Positions 1-14,500 of a DNA stretch of 62,817 nucleotides are shown piece by piece (within the stretch, counting starts at the first letter, position 1; each line of letters starts with the position of its first letter). Location: NCBI GenBank assembly GCA_033557685.1, contig JAWQRN010000005.1:1-62817 (forward strand), written 5' to 3'. Under the pieces are notes generated by a model. The model made no database searches. It had not been told where the DNA came from and saw only the letters and a list, made by a program, of their open reading frames with translations. Position numbers and translations under genes: made by a program. Source of the DNA: Sperchopsis tessellata. Its lineage: Eukaryota; Arthropoda; Insecta; Coleoptera; Hydrophilidae.

Positions 1-1356
1 TCCCTTGCAACGGTGGACGAAACGTCGGCACTTGTCAGAGCCTCTACACGGTTTCCACCCGGAAACAACATTCATACTATTGTTTATTTTCTGTTTTTTG
101 TCTATTCTTTCTTCTATACAAGCCATATACTACAATAGTTATAAATATAAAACAGGTACGCCAAAGATTATTTATGAGATTGATCATGAGAGCTGTCAAT
201 GGTGGCAAAGGATTTTTGTGTATTAACTGGATGCCTGCTTTGTTAACTGTTTTATAATATTCAAGCATAGAAGTGATGGAGCTTGCATGATTTTGAAAGA
301 ATTCCGACTAGCCGCCGTCGAGGGTCTAGTAAGAACGGAACCATACAGTATTAGACCTTGAAAGAGATCTGATGTATTGAGACTCTCAGACAATAAAAAC
401 GATATCATAAAAATGCTCACATACCTATGTGCGGAACCAAATGATGTGAGATTAAATTTTATAATAGTTTTCTTGCTGCGCTGTGCTAGTGGTTTAAGGT
501 AGATCACCTTCTTTTATAGTTATTTTCAAAGAAGAACTTTGTTAATTTTGTTATAATTGTTTAATTAATATTGACGAAAAAATTGAAAACTAAAAAAAAA
601 ATATTAGTTTTGTTCCTAAAGGGCTACACATATTTTTAATAAATAACATTTATCTTACTCTTCGTCAATAAAAAGAAACGAAATTCTCAGCTTTGTCATG
701 GCATATTGCACCCAATTTTTAAAATTATATTCAAAAATTACTAAAATATATTTTTTTAAAACGAAAACTTTTTGGATATTTTTTTTTTCGATTTTAAGAA
801 TAGCATTTTTGACTATTTATTTATTATAAAGTTGTTGTCATTAAAAAAGCATTCAATTTCATATTTGAGAGATTGCAATACAAATATTAAAAACCTGCGA
901 ATCAATTGGAGGAAGAAGAATTACATGTATTTTAAAATTTGCTAGAACTATTTAGAAGAAGAAAAATGAACTATAAAAGGCTTTATGATCTCATATTAAA
1001 TACATATAACAACTCTTAAATATAAGTTAATTAAATGTTGACAAATCCGAAGAACAGAAATTATTGTTAATACCACTATCAACAAAGTTTAATTTTAGCA
1101 ATACCATTGGACGATAATTTACCATCATCTTACCACTAATTACCTACTATGCGATGTTTATAATATAAAACATTTGCGCTAATAACGATGGTTTCCACTG
1201 TTTTCTAAAATCTCTATAAAATTTGTATTCATTCACAATTATTTTAGTATAAGCCAAATTCTAATAAAATCTTTGTATGTACCACAGACGAAACACTAAC
1301 ACCATTCATGCACCATATTATCATGGTCCACAAATTTTAACAATCTCACATTACAG
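1..1356 (+). other. sls: sls intron (3' part), with a MITE fragment at its start
   Basis: This stretch precedes the first PEVK exon and ends in an AG acceptor at 1355-1356. It is AT-rich and shows no open frame with coding character. The first 80 or so bases carry the core GGACGAAACGTCGGCA and a CCACCCGGAAA block. Both recur in the MITE family copies at about 30060, 30745, 36870, 44160 and 46170. It is read as an intron because the next exon opens in phase 1, which requires an upstream coding exon outside the window. Confidence 0.6.
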
Positions 1357-4300
1357 GTGAATTGGATGATACCAAACCACACACAACACGTGCAAAAGTT
1401 ACACAGCCCACAGATGATTTCACAATACTAGAACAAAAACAACCTGATATACTGGAAGATGACACCAAAGAAACTCACGAAATCATAACTAAATTTAAAT
1501 CTATACCCGGCAGCAAAGAAACTACTAAAGTCATCACAAAACGTACTATTATTAAGAAAAAGAAGAAGCATGGTAAAGAAGATGCAGATAGTGGTGATGT
1601 TGTAATTGAAGAAGTCCTAGACGAAATACGGCCTGAAGATAAACCTGAAATTTCAGAGGTAGATTTTGAAGAAATAACTGAAGACACAGGTAAAGTAGAA
1701 GAAGTAAAACCTACTTATATAGAGGAACTGCCTGAGGAAACAGTTGTTGAAGAGGTAACTAAAGAAGGTAAGCAAGTGCAAAAAAAGATTAAGAAACGCA
1801 TTATTAAAAAACGTGTTGGCGGTAAAGAAGAAACAACAGAAATTGTAACTGTGGAAGAAGACGACAAGAAGCCTGAAACAACAGTCACTATTAAAGAAAT
1901 TGAACTTCCCGAAGAGTTTATTGAAGAATTCCTCGTGGAAAAACTTAGAAAGCCAAGTATCATTGAAGAACTACCTGAAGAGGTAACGATTGAAAAAGCT
2001 ATTTCTGAAGAAGGTAAACCTATCCAAAAGAAGATTAAAAAACGTGTTATTAAAAAGAGAGTTGGTGGAAAAGAAGAGACAACAGAAATTGTTACTGTGG
2101 AAGAAGGTGATAAAAAGCCTGAATCTACGGTAACTGTCAAGGAAATTGACATACCAGAAGAAACTGCAGAAGAAATAAAACCAAGGAAACCTAAAAAAAT
2201 ATCACATATAGAAGAACTCCCAGAAGAAGTGACAGTACAGGAAATTCAAACAGAAGAAGGTCCAAGAAGACAAACTATCAAAAAACGTATAATTAAGACA
2301 CGTAAGGGTAAAAAACAAGAAACTACCGAAATCGTTACAGTTCAAGAAGATAATAAAAAACCTGAGACTACAGTGTCCATTCAAGAAGTAAACCTTCCCG
2401 ATGAATTTGTTGAAGAGTTTACTCTTGAAGAACCAGAAAAAATAAAACACATTGAAGAACTACCCGAAGAAATAACAGTGTTGGAAACGGTTACAGATGA
2501 AGGAAAACGGAAGAAAAAGACTATTAAAAAGAGAATAATTAAAAAACGTGTTGGAGATAAAGATGAAACAACAGAAATTGTAACTATTCAAGAGGATGAT
2601 AAGAAACCTGAAACTACCGTAACCGTAAAAGAGGAAACACCAGAAGAACAAAAGCCAGAGGAAAAAGAAAAGCCTAAAAAGAAAAAGAAGAAGATAACTG
2701 AAAAAATATTATTCGTTCCAACATTAGCTAACAAAGACAAAACACCAAAAGACAGTGATGTTATGGATATGATTAAGATGGAAGTTATAAAAATGTTCAA
2801 GCCAGCTCCCACAACAGAAGAAACACCTGAAGATCAACCAGAAATAAAAGAAATGCCTGAAGAAACAACAGTCACTGAAACTGTTACAGATGGTAAAAGA
2901 ACAAAGAAAACAATTAGAAAACGTGTTATTAAAAAACGTATTGGTGATAAAGAAGAAACTGCAGAAATTGTTACTATCCAAGAAGATGATAAAGCCCCTG
3001 AAACTACTGTGACAATGAAAGAAGAATTCCCAGAAGAAATTCCCATGGAAGATGAGAAACCAGTAGAAATGAAGCCAAAGAAAACTAAAAAACCAAAGAA
3101 ACCAAGCCATATTGAAGAGCTACCTGAAGAAGTTACTGTTAAAGAAGTTGTCACTGAAGAAGGTCCTAAAAAACAAATTGTCAAAAAGCGTACAATCAAA
3201 AAACGAACAGGTGGAAAAGAAGAAACTACAGAAATAGTGACAATTCAAGAAGATGGCAAACATCCTGAAACAACAGTAACTATAAATGAAACAGATCTAC
3301 CAGAAGAAACTTTAGAAGAATTTCCAGTTGAAGAATTTGAAAAGCCAGTGGTTATTGAGGAATTGCCAGAAGAAGTAACGGTACAAGAAACTGTAACTGA
3401 TCAAGGACAAACTGTGCAAAAGAAAACTAAAAAACGAATTATTAAAAAACGAACTGGGGGGAAAGAAGAATCAACAGAAATTGTCACAGTAGAAGAAGGT
3501 GATAAAAGGCCAGAAACAACAGTAACAATAAAAGAGGTTGATATCCCAGAGGAAACTTTGGAAGAAATTACACCAAAGAAACCTAAAAAACCTAAGAAAA
3601 CCGTGCATATTGAAGAACTGCCAGAAGAAGTTACAGTACAAGAAATAACAACACATGAAGGTCAAAAGAAACAAGTTGTTAAGAAACGAACCATTAAAAA
3701 GCGCAAGGGTGGTAAAGAGGAGACTACAGAAATTGTGACTGTTGAAGAAGATAACAAAGAACCACAAACTACAGTTACCGTCAAAGAAATCGAGATGCCA
3801 GAATTTGTAGAAGAACTTACAACAGAAGAACAAGAAAATGAAAGCATTATTGAAGAAGTACCCGAAGAAGTAACAGTACAAGAAACAATATCAGAAGAAG
3901 GAAAAACTAAGAAGAAAGTAACAAAGAAACGGGTGATTAAAAAACGTACAGGTGACAAGGAAGAAACTACTGAAATAGTAAGTGTACAAGAAGATGACAA
4001 TAATCCCGAAGTAACAGTAATTGTTAAAGAAGAAGAAAAACCAGAAGAGAAGGAACAGCCTAAGAAGAAAAAGAAGCCAACTGAAAAATATTTGTTTGTA
4101 CCAACATTAGCTAATAAGGAAGAGACAACAGAAGGTGATGTAATGGAAATGCTGAAATTAGAAGTTATAAAAATGTTTAAACCAGCAACTACACGTGAAG
4201 TTCCCGAAGAAGAAGAGCTTAAGAAAGAAAAGAAGCCAAGAAAGAAGAAGCCTAAGACACCAACACAAGAAATACTAGAAGTAAAGGAGTTACCAGAAGA

Positions 4301-7300
4301 AATATCTGTCATAGAATCTATTACAGATGATGGAAAAGAAACTAAAAAAATAGTGAAAAAACGTATTATTAAAAAACGTAGAGGAGGAAAAGAGGAAACT
4401 ACACAAATTATAACTGTTGAAGAAGATAACAAGGCTCCGGAAACAACTGTCACCGTTGAAGAAATAGAAGTTCCTGAGGAAGAACTAAAGGAACTGTCTT
4501 TCGAAAAACCAGAAGAAACTGTAGTTGAAGAGCAACCCGAAGAAATTACTGTTTCAGTAGTTGATACACATGAAGGTCCTAAGAAAAAGACAATAAAGAA
4601 GCGGATAATTAAGAAAAAGAGAGGTGATAAAGAAGAGACAACTGAAATTGTCACTGTTGAAGAGGATAATAAGAAACCAGAAGTAACAGTTACAGTAAAA
4701 GAAGAGGAAATCCCAGAAGAGGCAGTTGAAGAATATCCAGTTGCCTTACCCGAAGAACCATCATATATAGAAGAATTTCCGGAAGATATTACTGTAACAG
4801 AAGTTATTACTAAGGATGGAAAGGCAAGGAAAAAGGTTATAAAGAAACGTGTTCTCAAAAAACGAACTGGTCCAAAGGAGGAAGTTACTGAAATTACAAC
4901 TGTAGAAGAAGATGGCAAACAACCTGAAACAATTGTTACAGTCGAAGAAAAAGATGTTCCGAAAGAGTTATTAGAATCTCCTATACCAATATCCGTAATA
5001 GAAGAATTGCCTGAGGAAACTCAAGTAATAGAAATCGACACGACATCAGATATACCTAAAAAGAAAATTACAAAGAAGCGTACTTTACTGAAAAAGGTTG
5101 GACCTAAAATAGAAGCTACAGAAATAACAACCGTTTTAGAAGATGGAAAGAAGCCTGAAATTACAGTCGTTACTAAGGAAGTAAAAGAAGATGATCTTCC
5201 AAAGAAACCTAAGAAGAAGAAGACTAAGCCAGAAGAGAATATTTTATTTGTGCCCACATTGGTAGAAAAAGAGCCTGAAACACAACCTGAAGATATTATA
5301 GATATGATACGAACAAAGGTATTGAAAACAGCTGTAACCATCAAACAACCCGGTCCATCCGTAGTACCTGAAGAAGTAATTCCTTACCCAGAAATTACTG
5401 AGCAAGAAGAAACAGCCACAGTCACTGAAGAATATCCAGAATTAATAGAAGTTCAAGAAGAAACTACACCAACTGGTGAAATCAAAAAGAAAATAGTGAA
5501 GAAACGAAAACTTCGTAAAAGGGATGGAGATAAAATCACAGAAACTAATATTGTCACAGTTGAAGAAGATGATAAGGAACCAAAAACCACTGTAGAAGTT
5601 AAAGACGTTACCGGCGATACAAGCGAATTGCCAGAAGAAGAACCTACTCAAATAATTGAGTTGCCTGAAGAAATTGAAGAAATTGAAGAAATAGATGAAA
5701 AAACAAAGAAACCGAAAAAGAAGATTCTTAAAAAGCGTGTACTTAAAAAGAAAGTTGGTGATAAAGAAGAAGTAACTGAAATTCTTTCAACTCAAGAAGA
5801 AGACAAACCAGCGGAACTTTCAGTGACTGTAGTAGAAAAGGATATTCCAAGGAAAGTAAAACCAAGGAAGGAAAAACCTAAAGATGTACCGATTAAGAAA
5901 TATGATATTTCTAAGCTCAAACCGTCTCCTGTTGAACGATTTGAACAAAAACCAAAGAAATTACAATTGGTATCAAAAGAAGAAATTCCTCAGCTTGGTG
6001 AAATCAAATTAAGAAAAGCAAAACCGGTAGATAGAAAACCTACAAAAGGTGTTAAAATTCCTAAATTCAGATTAACAAGTAGAATTGTTCGTGTGAAATT
6101 CCCATCTGAATCAGAAGATGAACAGAAACCTATAGTTACTATAAGAGAAAGAGATCTCAAAGATGCCGGTGTTCTTTCTAGAAATATGAAAGAAGCAGAA
6201 AAGGTTTTGAAAACCAGAAGAAGGAAACTAACTGATGTTGATAAAGATATTGCTGACCTGGAAAAGTTAGATCTAGAAATGGATGAACTGAAAAAAGCTC
6301 AGCCAGAAAAGGTCGATGAACAATTTAAGTATCAAAGGCAACCTAAAAAGCCAAAAGAAGAACCAGAAACACCAGAGCCAATCAAAATTGGCAAAGGAAA
6401 AGTTAAGAAACCAGACGAAATAGTGCCAGAAGATGTCAAGCTAAAGAAAATACCAGAAAAACCTAAAGTGGACAAAGAAGAACCATTAAAACCTGTAAAG
6501 AAAGATAAGCCTGAAAAGAAGAAACCTAAAGAAATTAAAGAGGAAGAGAGTCAAAAACTGGAACCTTTTGAGCCTTATGATATAGACAGACCAGAGAGGG
6601 AAATGGAAGACTTTGAAAAACCGGAATTTGAAAAGATTCCAAAAGAAGAGCCAGAAGACAAGATGAAACGTAAACCAAAAAAGAAACCTGATAAACCAGA
6701 GCCAGAAGTCGAAAAAATAGAATTAATTAAAGGAAAACCAAAGAAACCTGAAGATGAAGAGCCTTCAGATTTTAAGGCTAAGTATAAACAAAAACCAAAG
6801 CCCGAAGAAGAACCTGAAACAATTAAGTTGAAGCCATTTACGAAACCAAAAGATGATACAACTCCAGAAGAAAAACCTGACAAAGTTGGGAAACCGAAAC
6901 CTTTTGAAAGGAAAGACGAGGGCTGGGATTTGAAACCCAAAGAATTTGTTGATGAGGACAAACCCAAAAAGAAGAAGAAGAAACCAATAATTCATGAACT
7001 TCCAGAAGAAATAAAAACTACTGAAGAAACTACAGATGAAGGCAAACCTACATCTAAAGTTGTTAAAAAGCGGGTTATCAGGAAACGAGAAGGACCTAAG
7101 GAAGAAATTACAAATATAGAAACAGTTGAAGAGGAAGGAAAAGAACCTGTTACAACAGTCACTATAGAAGAACGAGTAGTTCCTGAAGATAGTGTAATGA
7201 CAATACCTGATATAGCTGAGCCTATTGAAGAACTTCCAGAGGAAGTAACGGTGACTGAAGAAATTACTAATGAGGGAGTTATAAGAAAAAAGGTTATAAA

Positions 7301-10300
7301 GAAACGTAGGTTGAGGAAGACAGGTGGTAAGAAAGAAGAGATTACAGAGATCATTACAGAACAAAATGATGATGAGGAGCCAGAGACAACTATAGTAGTG
7401 CAAAAATCCCACATAAAGAAAATAAAGCCTCTCGAAGAGGAAGAAATACAAGAGTTTCCGATTGACCAAACCAAACCAAGAAAAATTAAATCAATACTAC
7501 ACGAACTACCTGAAGAAGTTAAGATTACGCAAGTCATAACAGAAGAAGGTGTTCCATCTATGAAGACTGTTAGAAAACGGGTAATTAGAAAGCGAGAAGG
7601 ACCTAAAGAAGAAATAACTGAAATAGAAACCATAGAAGAAGATGATAAACAACCAGTTACGAATGTTATCATTGAAGAACGTGAAATAATCGACGAATTT
7701 ACTACCAATATACCTGAAACTGCAGAGCCTCTAGAGGAGTTACCGGAAGAAGTTAAAGTTACGGAAATAGTTACAGATGAAGGATTGATAAAGAAGAAAG
7801 TAACTAAACGTCGTGTTATTAAAAAACTTTCTGGAGATGTGGATAGAGTTACTGAAATTATAATTGTACAAGAGGATGACAAAAAGCCAGAAATAACTGT
7901 AAACACTGAAGAAGTCAAACCTACAGAGAAGTATGAAGAAGTGGAAGAAATTAAACCTAAGGAAAAGAAACCTAAAAAAGTTAAACAACTAGTACATGAA
8001 TTACCCGAAGAAGTTAAAGTTACAGAAGTAATTACAGAAGAAGGTAAGCCTGAAAAGAAAGTTGTTAGGAAGAGAGTGATTAAAAAGAGAGTTGGTGACA
8101 AAGAAGAAACCACTAATATTGAAACTGTAGAAGAAGGAGATAAAGAACCTGTGACTACAATTACTATTGAAGAACAAGAATTAGATGAGCAGGAACCTAT
8201 CATAGAGCTGCCTGAAGATACGCAACCTATGGAAGAATTACCTGAAGAGGTAACTGTGACTGAAACAGTTGATAAAAAGAAGATTATCAAAAAGAAGCGT
8301 ATAATTAAAAAACGTGTTGGTGACGAAGATGAAGTAACTGAAATAACCACTGTACAGGAAGACAACAAAGAACCGGAAATAACATTTGAAGTTAAAAAAA
8401 CTAAGCTAAAGAAAGAAACCATAAAACCTCTTGAAGAAGTAGAAGAGTTAAAACCAAAAGACAAGAAACCGAAAAAGGCAAAACCGATACTTCATGAAAT
8501 GCCCGAGGAAGTTAAAGTCACAGAAGTCATAACTGAAGAAGGTCCTTCTAGAACTGTTGTTAAAAAGAGGGTAATCAAGAAACGTGATGGCAAAAAAGAA
8601 GAAACAACTGAAATTCAAACAGTTGAAGAGGAAGGTAAAGAACCTGTTATAACAATAACGGTTAAAGAAAAAGAGGTTGAAGAGTTTGAACCTTTCATTA
8701 TGATACCAGAAAAGGCAGAGCCAGTTGAAGAGTTTCCAGAAGAAATAACAGTCACTGAAAATATAGATAAAAAGAAAATTATCAAGAAAAAACGTATAAT
8801 TAGAAAAAAGGTTGGTGACGAAGATGAAATAACAGAAATAACCACTATTCAGGAGGATGACAAACAGCCGGAGGTAACATTAGAAGTAAAGAAGACTAAA
8901 CCAAAGAAACTAAAACCAACAGATGTAGAACAAATTGAGGAATTTACACCCGAAGAAATAACACCCAAGAAAGCAAAGCCAGCAATATATGAAATGCCTG
9001 AAGAAGTAAAAGTTACGGAAGTAATAACTAAAGAGGGCAAACCTTCAAAGAAAGTTGTAAGAAAACGTATAATCAAAAAACGGGACGGTGACAAAGAAGA
9101 AATAACTGAAATTCAAACTGTAGAAGAAGAAGATAAACAGCCCGTTACTACAATTACCGTTGAAGAAAAAGAGGTTGACGCATATGAAACAATTAGGGAA
9201 ATACCAGAAACAGCACGACTAATAGAAGAATTGCCAGAAGAAGTAAGTATCACTGAAACACCAGATAAAAAGAAAATAATCAAAAAGAAACGGGTGATTA
9301 AGAAACGAGTTGGTGACAAAGACGAAGTAACTGAAATAACAACGGTACAAAAAGGTGACAGCTTACCAGAAGTAACATTTGAAGTTAAAATGGGCAAACC
9401 TACTGAAGAAAAACCACTTGAAGAAAGAACTGAACCTTTGGAAGTCAAAGATATTAAACCAAAGAAAACAAAAACTATCATTCAAGAACTTCCTGAAGAA
9501 GTCACGGAAGTTACGGAAGTAACACCAGAAGAAGGTGTTTCAATTAAAAAGATTATCAAAAAGAGAGTTATTAAGAAACGAGAGGGTCCAAAAGAAGAAA
9601 TTACACAAATAGAAACTGTGGAAGAAGATAATAAAGAACCTGTTACAACTGTCACAGTTGAAGAGAAGATCATTGAAGAGCAACCTGAAGAACAAGGTGA
9701 AGTAACTGAACCTATGGAAGAACTTCCAGAAGAAATTAAAGTAACAGAGGAAGTTAAAAAAGATGGTACAATTAAGAAGAAAATAATTAGGAAACGTATT
9801 ATAAAGAAACCTGTGGGAGATAAGGAGGAAGTGACAGAAATAGTCACAATCGAAGAAGATGATAAACAACCTGAAACTACAGTTAAAGTAATAGAACAAC
9901 CTAAAGAGGAGACCAAGCCAGAAGAACCTTCTATGGATGAAAAGAAACTTAAGAAAAAGACTAAAAAACCTATTAAGGACGTAGAAGAAACGATAGAAGA
10001 TCAACCTGAGGAAATAATACCTGAAACCGTAGATGAAATGCCAGAAGAAGTTAAAGTAACAGAGGAAATTACAGAGGATGGATCTATAAAGAAAAAGACA
10101 ATTAAAAAACGCATTATCAAGAAACCTATTGGAGAAACAGAAGAAATAACAGAAATATTGACAATTCAAGAAGATGATAAAGAACCAGAAACTAATGTTA
10201 CCGTTACAGAACAACCAAAACAAGAACCACAACCAGATGATTATCCAAAAGATGAAAAGAAACCTAAGAAAAAGAAAAAGAAAGCTACAGAAGAAAAATA

Positions 10301-11547
10301 TTTGTTCGTTCCAACACTGCAAAAGAAAGATCAAGCTCCAAAAGAAACAGAAATAATGGATATGGTAAAGATGGAACTTTTGAAAATGTTTAAGCCACTT
10401 ACTGGAAAACCCGATACACCGGATGAAGAAGAAGTTATACCTTTTGAGTCAGAAAAGTCAAAACCGACAAAAGCAAAGGTTGTATTACACGAACTACCAG
10501 AACAAGTAAAAGTTACTCAAGTTACTACTGAAGATGGCATTCTTACAAAAACTGTTAAGAAACGCACTATTCGAAAGCGTGAAGGGCCTAAAGAAGAAAT
10601 TACTCAGATCGAAACCGTAGAGGAAAATAATAAAGAACCTGTCACTACTGTTGTAATAGAAGAACGAGAAGTTCCAGAAGATGAAATATTCCAAATTCCT
10701 GACACAGCAGAACCTCTAGAAGAACTTCCAGAAGAATTGAATGTCACTAAGGAAATAACAGAAGAAGGACCTAAAACCAGGGTCATTAAAAAGCGTGTAC
10801 TTAAAAATAAAGCAGGAGACAAAGATGAAATTACTGAAATAGTAACAGTTCAAGAAGATGATAAGAAACCAGAAGTGACTGTTACTGTAAAAAAATCATC
10901 AACAAAGAAGATCAAACCACAAGATGAAGAAGAAGTTTCTCCACTAGAAAAGCCAGAGACAAAGCCTTTAAAAGCGAAGCCAGTTGTCCATGAACTACTA
11001 GAAGAAGTCAAAGTAAGTCAAGTTATTACGGAAGAAGGTTTACCTTCTAAGAAAATTACAAAGAAAAGGACAATAAGAAAACGCGACGGTCCTCAAGAAG
11101 AAATTACACAAATTGAGACTATAGAAGAAGACAACAAAGAGCCTGTTACCACAGTTACAATTGAAGAACGGTTACTGCCAGAAGAATTAATGGAAGAGTC
11201 TATCACAATTCCTGACACAGCAGAGTTAGTTGATGAATTACCAGAAGTAGTAAAAGTTACCGACACTGTTACCGAAGAAGGCAAACCTTCTAAAAAAACC
11301 GAAAAGAAACGAACAATTAAAAAACGTGTAGGAGATAAAGAACAAACCACTGAAATAATTACTGTACATGAAGATGAAAAACTACCACAAACACTAGTAA
11401 CTGTAACAACTTCTTTATTACACGATGAATTCGACGAAGTGAAAACGTTACCTCAACAACAAGACACTCCTGAAAAGTCTTCAGTTACTGTTACACCATT
11501 GTCAAAGTCGCAAACTGTAACAGAAACACTTACATACGAACCGCTAG
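1357..11547 (+). CDS. sls: sls PEVK exon A (10,191 bp, 3,397 codons)
   Basis: A single uninterrupted exon with acceptor AG at 1355-1356 and donor GTAAGA at 11548, phase 1 at both ends. The protein is almost entirely E, K, V, T, P, I and R. From about 1715 to 5850 it is an array of roughly 80-residue units. Each unit opens with I-E-E-L-P-E-E, passes through a basic KKR-IKKR stretch, then G-KEETTEIVTVEED, then PETTVTVKE. A different low-repeat segment (about 5880-6960) carries an SRI-VKFP module. A second array (about 6990-11440) alternates two unit types with a period near 495 bp. Four short hydrophobic LFVPTL modules interrupt the charge pattern at about 2695, 4085, 5240 and 10290. The expected role is entropic and charge-based elasticity. 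No cysteine-based or folded domain is evident. The exon has no start codon of its own; the first Met-like codon at 1362 is a TTG inside the exon. Confidence 0.9.
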
Positions 11548-14500
11548 GTAAGAACAATCAAATTACTATTCCGATATTTATGTATATTACGAAACAAGAT
11601 TTAGTAGATTTGTAGTGACACTTTATTATATTATATAAACTAAAAATACAAAATATAAAATATGATTATGTTTGCAGGTGTTTTAACAAAAGATAAAACT
11701 ACAACGGATAAAGCCAAGCCTACAACTGATTTAAAAGAAAGTTTAATTGTCGAAGTGGTGGATACACAGACTCAGGAAACAACGCTCGAACCAGATGACA
11801 TCGACAAACAAAGGGCTGATGAGCTCGATCAGCCTAAGCTGTTAACCGTTGAGCAAACAAAACTTGATACGTTGGAAGCTCCACAAGAAGAGAAACCAGA
11901 AGAAATTAAGAAACCAAAGAAAAAGAAAGAAAAGAAGGTAAAGGAAGAAATACCTGATGACATTCCAGAAGATCAAAAGCCTGAAGAAAAACCTTTAGAG
12001 GAAGAAAAGCCTGCAGAAGATAAACCTGAAAAACCTAAGAAAAAAGAAATCCAACCTGAAGAACCTAAGCCGGACGAACCCAAGAAACTGAAAATCGAAA
12101 AGGGAAAAATACCCGAGCAAGCAGAAAGTATTGAAGAAGTTAAATTAAAAAAGATTCCTGAAAAACCAGAAAAAGTAGAAGAGAAGCCAAAAGAACAAAA
12201 ACCTAAGAAAAAGAAAGAATCACCAAAAGAAAAGAAACTGGAAGAAAAGGTAATAGAAGAGACACCTGAATTAGAACCTTTTGTACCCAAGGAAATAAAA
12301 GAAAATGAGCCAGAACTTGAAGAACTCACAAAGCCAGAGTTAGAAAAACCAGAGAAACGTGATATGAAAGCTAAGAAGAAACCAAAGAAACCCGTAGAAG
12401 AAAAATTACAACCAATAAAAATAGAAAGAAAAGAGCAGAAGCCTAAACAACTTAAAATTACTGAACCAGAGAAAGTTAACTTTGCAGAAATTAAACTCAA
12501 AAAACCTAAAATACCAGAAAAGAAAGAACCTAAGAGTGCTAAATTACCTAAATTCTTGCTCAAGAGTAGAATTAATTACGTAGACTTCCCTCCACTAACA
12601 GAAACAGAGAAAAAGCCAATAATTACTCAGCGCACTCCTGATAGAAAGGATGCTGGAATATTATCCAGGAATATGAAGGACGCTGAAACCGTTTTGAAAA
12701 CAAAACGTAGGAAATTAAAGGATGTTGATAAAACTCTCGAAGAGCTAGAAAAATTAGATCAAGATTTCGATGACTTAAAATCGAAAGAACCGGAAAAGGT
12801 TGATGAAGAATTTAAAAAGTATGAAAGAAAACCAAAAGAAAAACCAGAAGTTATTGAAGAACCAAAGCAGCTTAAAATTGGCAAAGGAAAGGTACCTGAA
12901 AAGAAAGAAGAAGTTGAAGATATAAAACTAAAGAAGGTTCCAGAGAAGCCAGTTATTACAGAAGAAGAAGAAATAAAGAAACCTAAAAAAGAAAAGCAGG
13001 AAATAAAACTTAAAGAAAAGAAAGATAAGACCGAAGAACCTACATTGGGTAAATTCAAGCCTTATGATATAGAACGAGAAGAGCCTGATCTTGAAATGTT
13101 TGAAAAAACAGAATTTGAAAAGCCAGAAAAAGTTAAAGAAGAGAAAGATGTACCAAAGCCTAAAAAATCTAAAAAGCCAAAACCAGAGCCTGAAGTAATT
13201 GAAATTCCACTTGAGAAAGGAATACCGAAACCCAAAGAAGAGGAAGAGCAACCTGAGGTAAAATTCAAAGCAAAGCAAGGACCAAAGCCTCAAGAAGAAC
13301 CAGAACAAATTACACTAAAGCCTTTTAAGAAACCAAAACCAGAGGAAGAAGATGTTACACCAAAATTAACTATAGGAAAACCAGAAACAATACCCACCGG
13401 CGACTATGAGCCTGAAACAATGAAAATAAAAAAGAAAATTATCAAAGGTAAGAAAAAGAAACCAGAAACAGGTGCAGTTGAAAAAGGTGAGGTAGAATAT
13501 GTTCCAGAAGAAGTACCTGCAGAGGAAGAGTTAGAAGACAGTATAGATATTCCAGAAAGTCCAGAACCTATAGTGGAAGAAAAAATTGATGAAGAAAAGC
13601 CTATCGCAGAAAAACCTGAAGGTATTAAGAAAAAGTTAAAAAAGAAAAAGGTTAAAGAACCTGAAGAAATTAAACTAACTGAAGACATGCAGCCACAAGA
13701 GGAACCTACATCCCAAGATATTAAGAAAAAGAAACCTAAAAAGTCTACTGAAGAAGTAAATAAAGAAGATAAGCCAGAAGTTGTCGAAGAAAAGCCGGAA
13801 GTTATCGAAGTAACACCAGAAGAAGCTAAACTTGAAAAGAGGACAATTGAAAGGAAAGAACAACAAAAGCCACAAAAATCGAAAATACAAGAACCAGAGC
13901 CAGTCAAGCTTGCTGAAATTAAATTAAGAAAACCTAAAATACCTGAAAAAACAGAAAAACAAAAATCAAAGCAACCTAAATTCTTATTAAAAAGCAGGAT
14001 TAATTACGTTGATTTTCCCCCCTTAAATGAACTTGAGAAAGTACCTACTATCACAAAACTTAGACGAGATGTAAAAGACAATGGAGTTATATCAAGAAAT
14101 GTTGAAGATGCGGAAAAAATTATTAAGAAGAAGCGCAGAAAGGCAAAGGACATACCCGATGAACTTACTGAATTAGAAAAATTGGACTTGGAATTTGAGG
14201 AGCTTAAAAAGAAACAACCCGAGAAGCTCGATGAAGAATTTAAAAAGTATGAACGAAAACTTAAGGAAAAGCCGGAAGCTCCAGAAGCCCCCAAAAAATT
14301 AACTATAGGCAAAGGAAAGGTACCAGAAGAAGAGGATGTAATAGAAGGGGTTAAACTCAAAAAGGTGCCGGAAAAACCTCTCGAGACAAAAGAAGAGACA
14401 TCTGAGAAAATAAAGAAAATAAAACCTATTGAAGAAATTAAAAAATTAAAAGAAGAACCTGAAGAACCAAAACTTAAGCCATTTGAGCCATTTGATATTA

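Noticed and set aside
1362..1364. Start codon for a free-standing 3,417-residue protein
   Set aside because: The codon is TTG, lies six bases inside an exon with a clear acceptor, and the exon is in phase 1. It is an internal part of sls.
3662..4918. Long minus-strand open frame (418 codons) rich in Ser, Val and Phe
   Set aside because: It is the antisense of the E/K/V/T-rich PEVK repeat. Repetitive codon usage keeps the opposite frames free of stops. Its composition and repeats mirror the sense strand and no domain is seen.
1715..11440. CRISPR-like or satellite DNA array
   Set aside because: Repeats are protein-coding, in frame, with diverged silent sites and no spacers.
11548..11615. Continuation of the first PEVK frame to a stop at 11615
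   Set aside because: The coding character changes after the GTAAGA donor at 11548, and the next exon joins in phase. These bases are intron.
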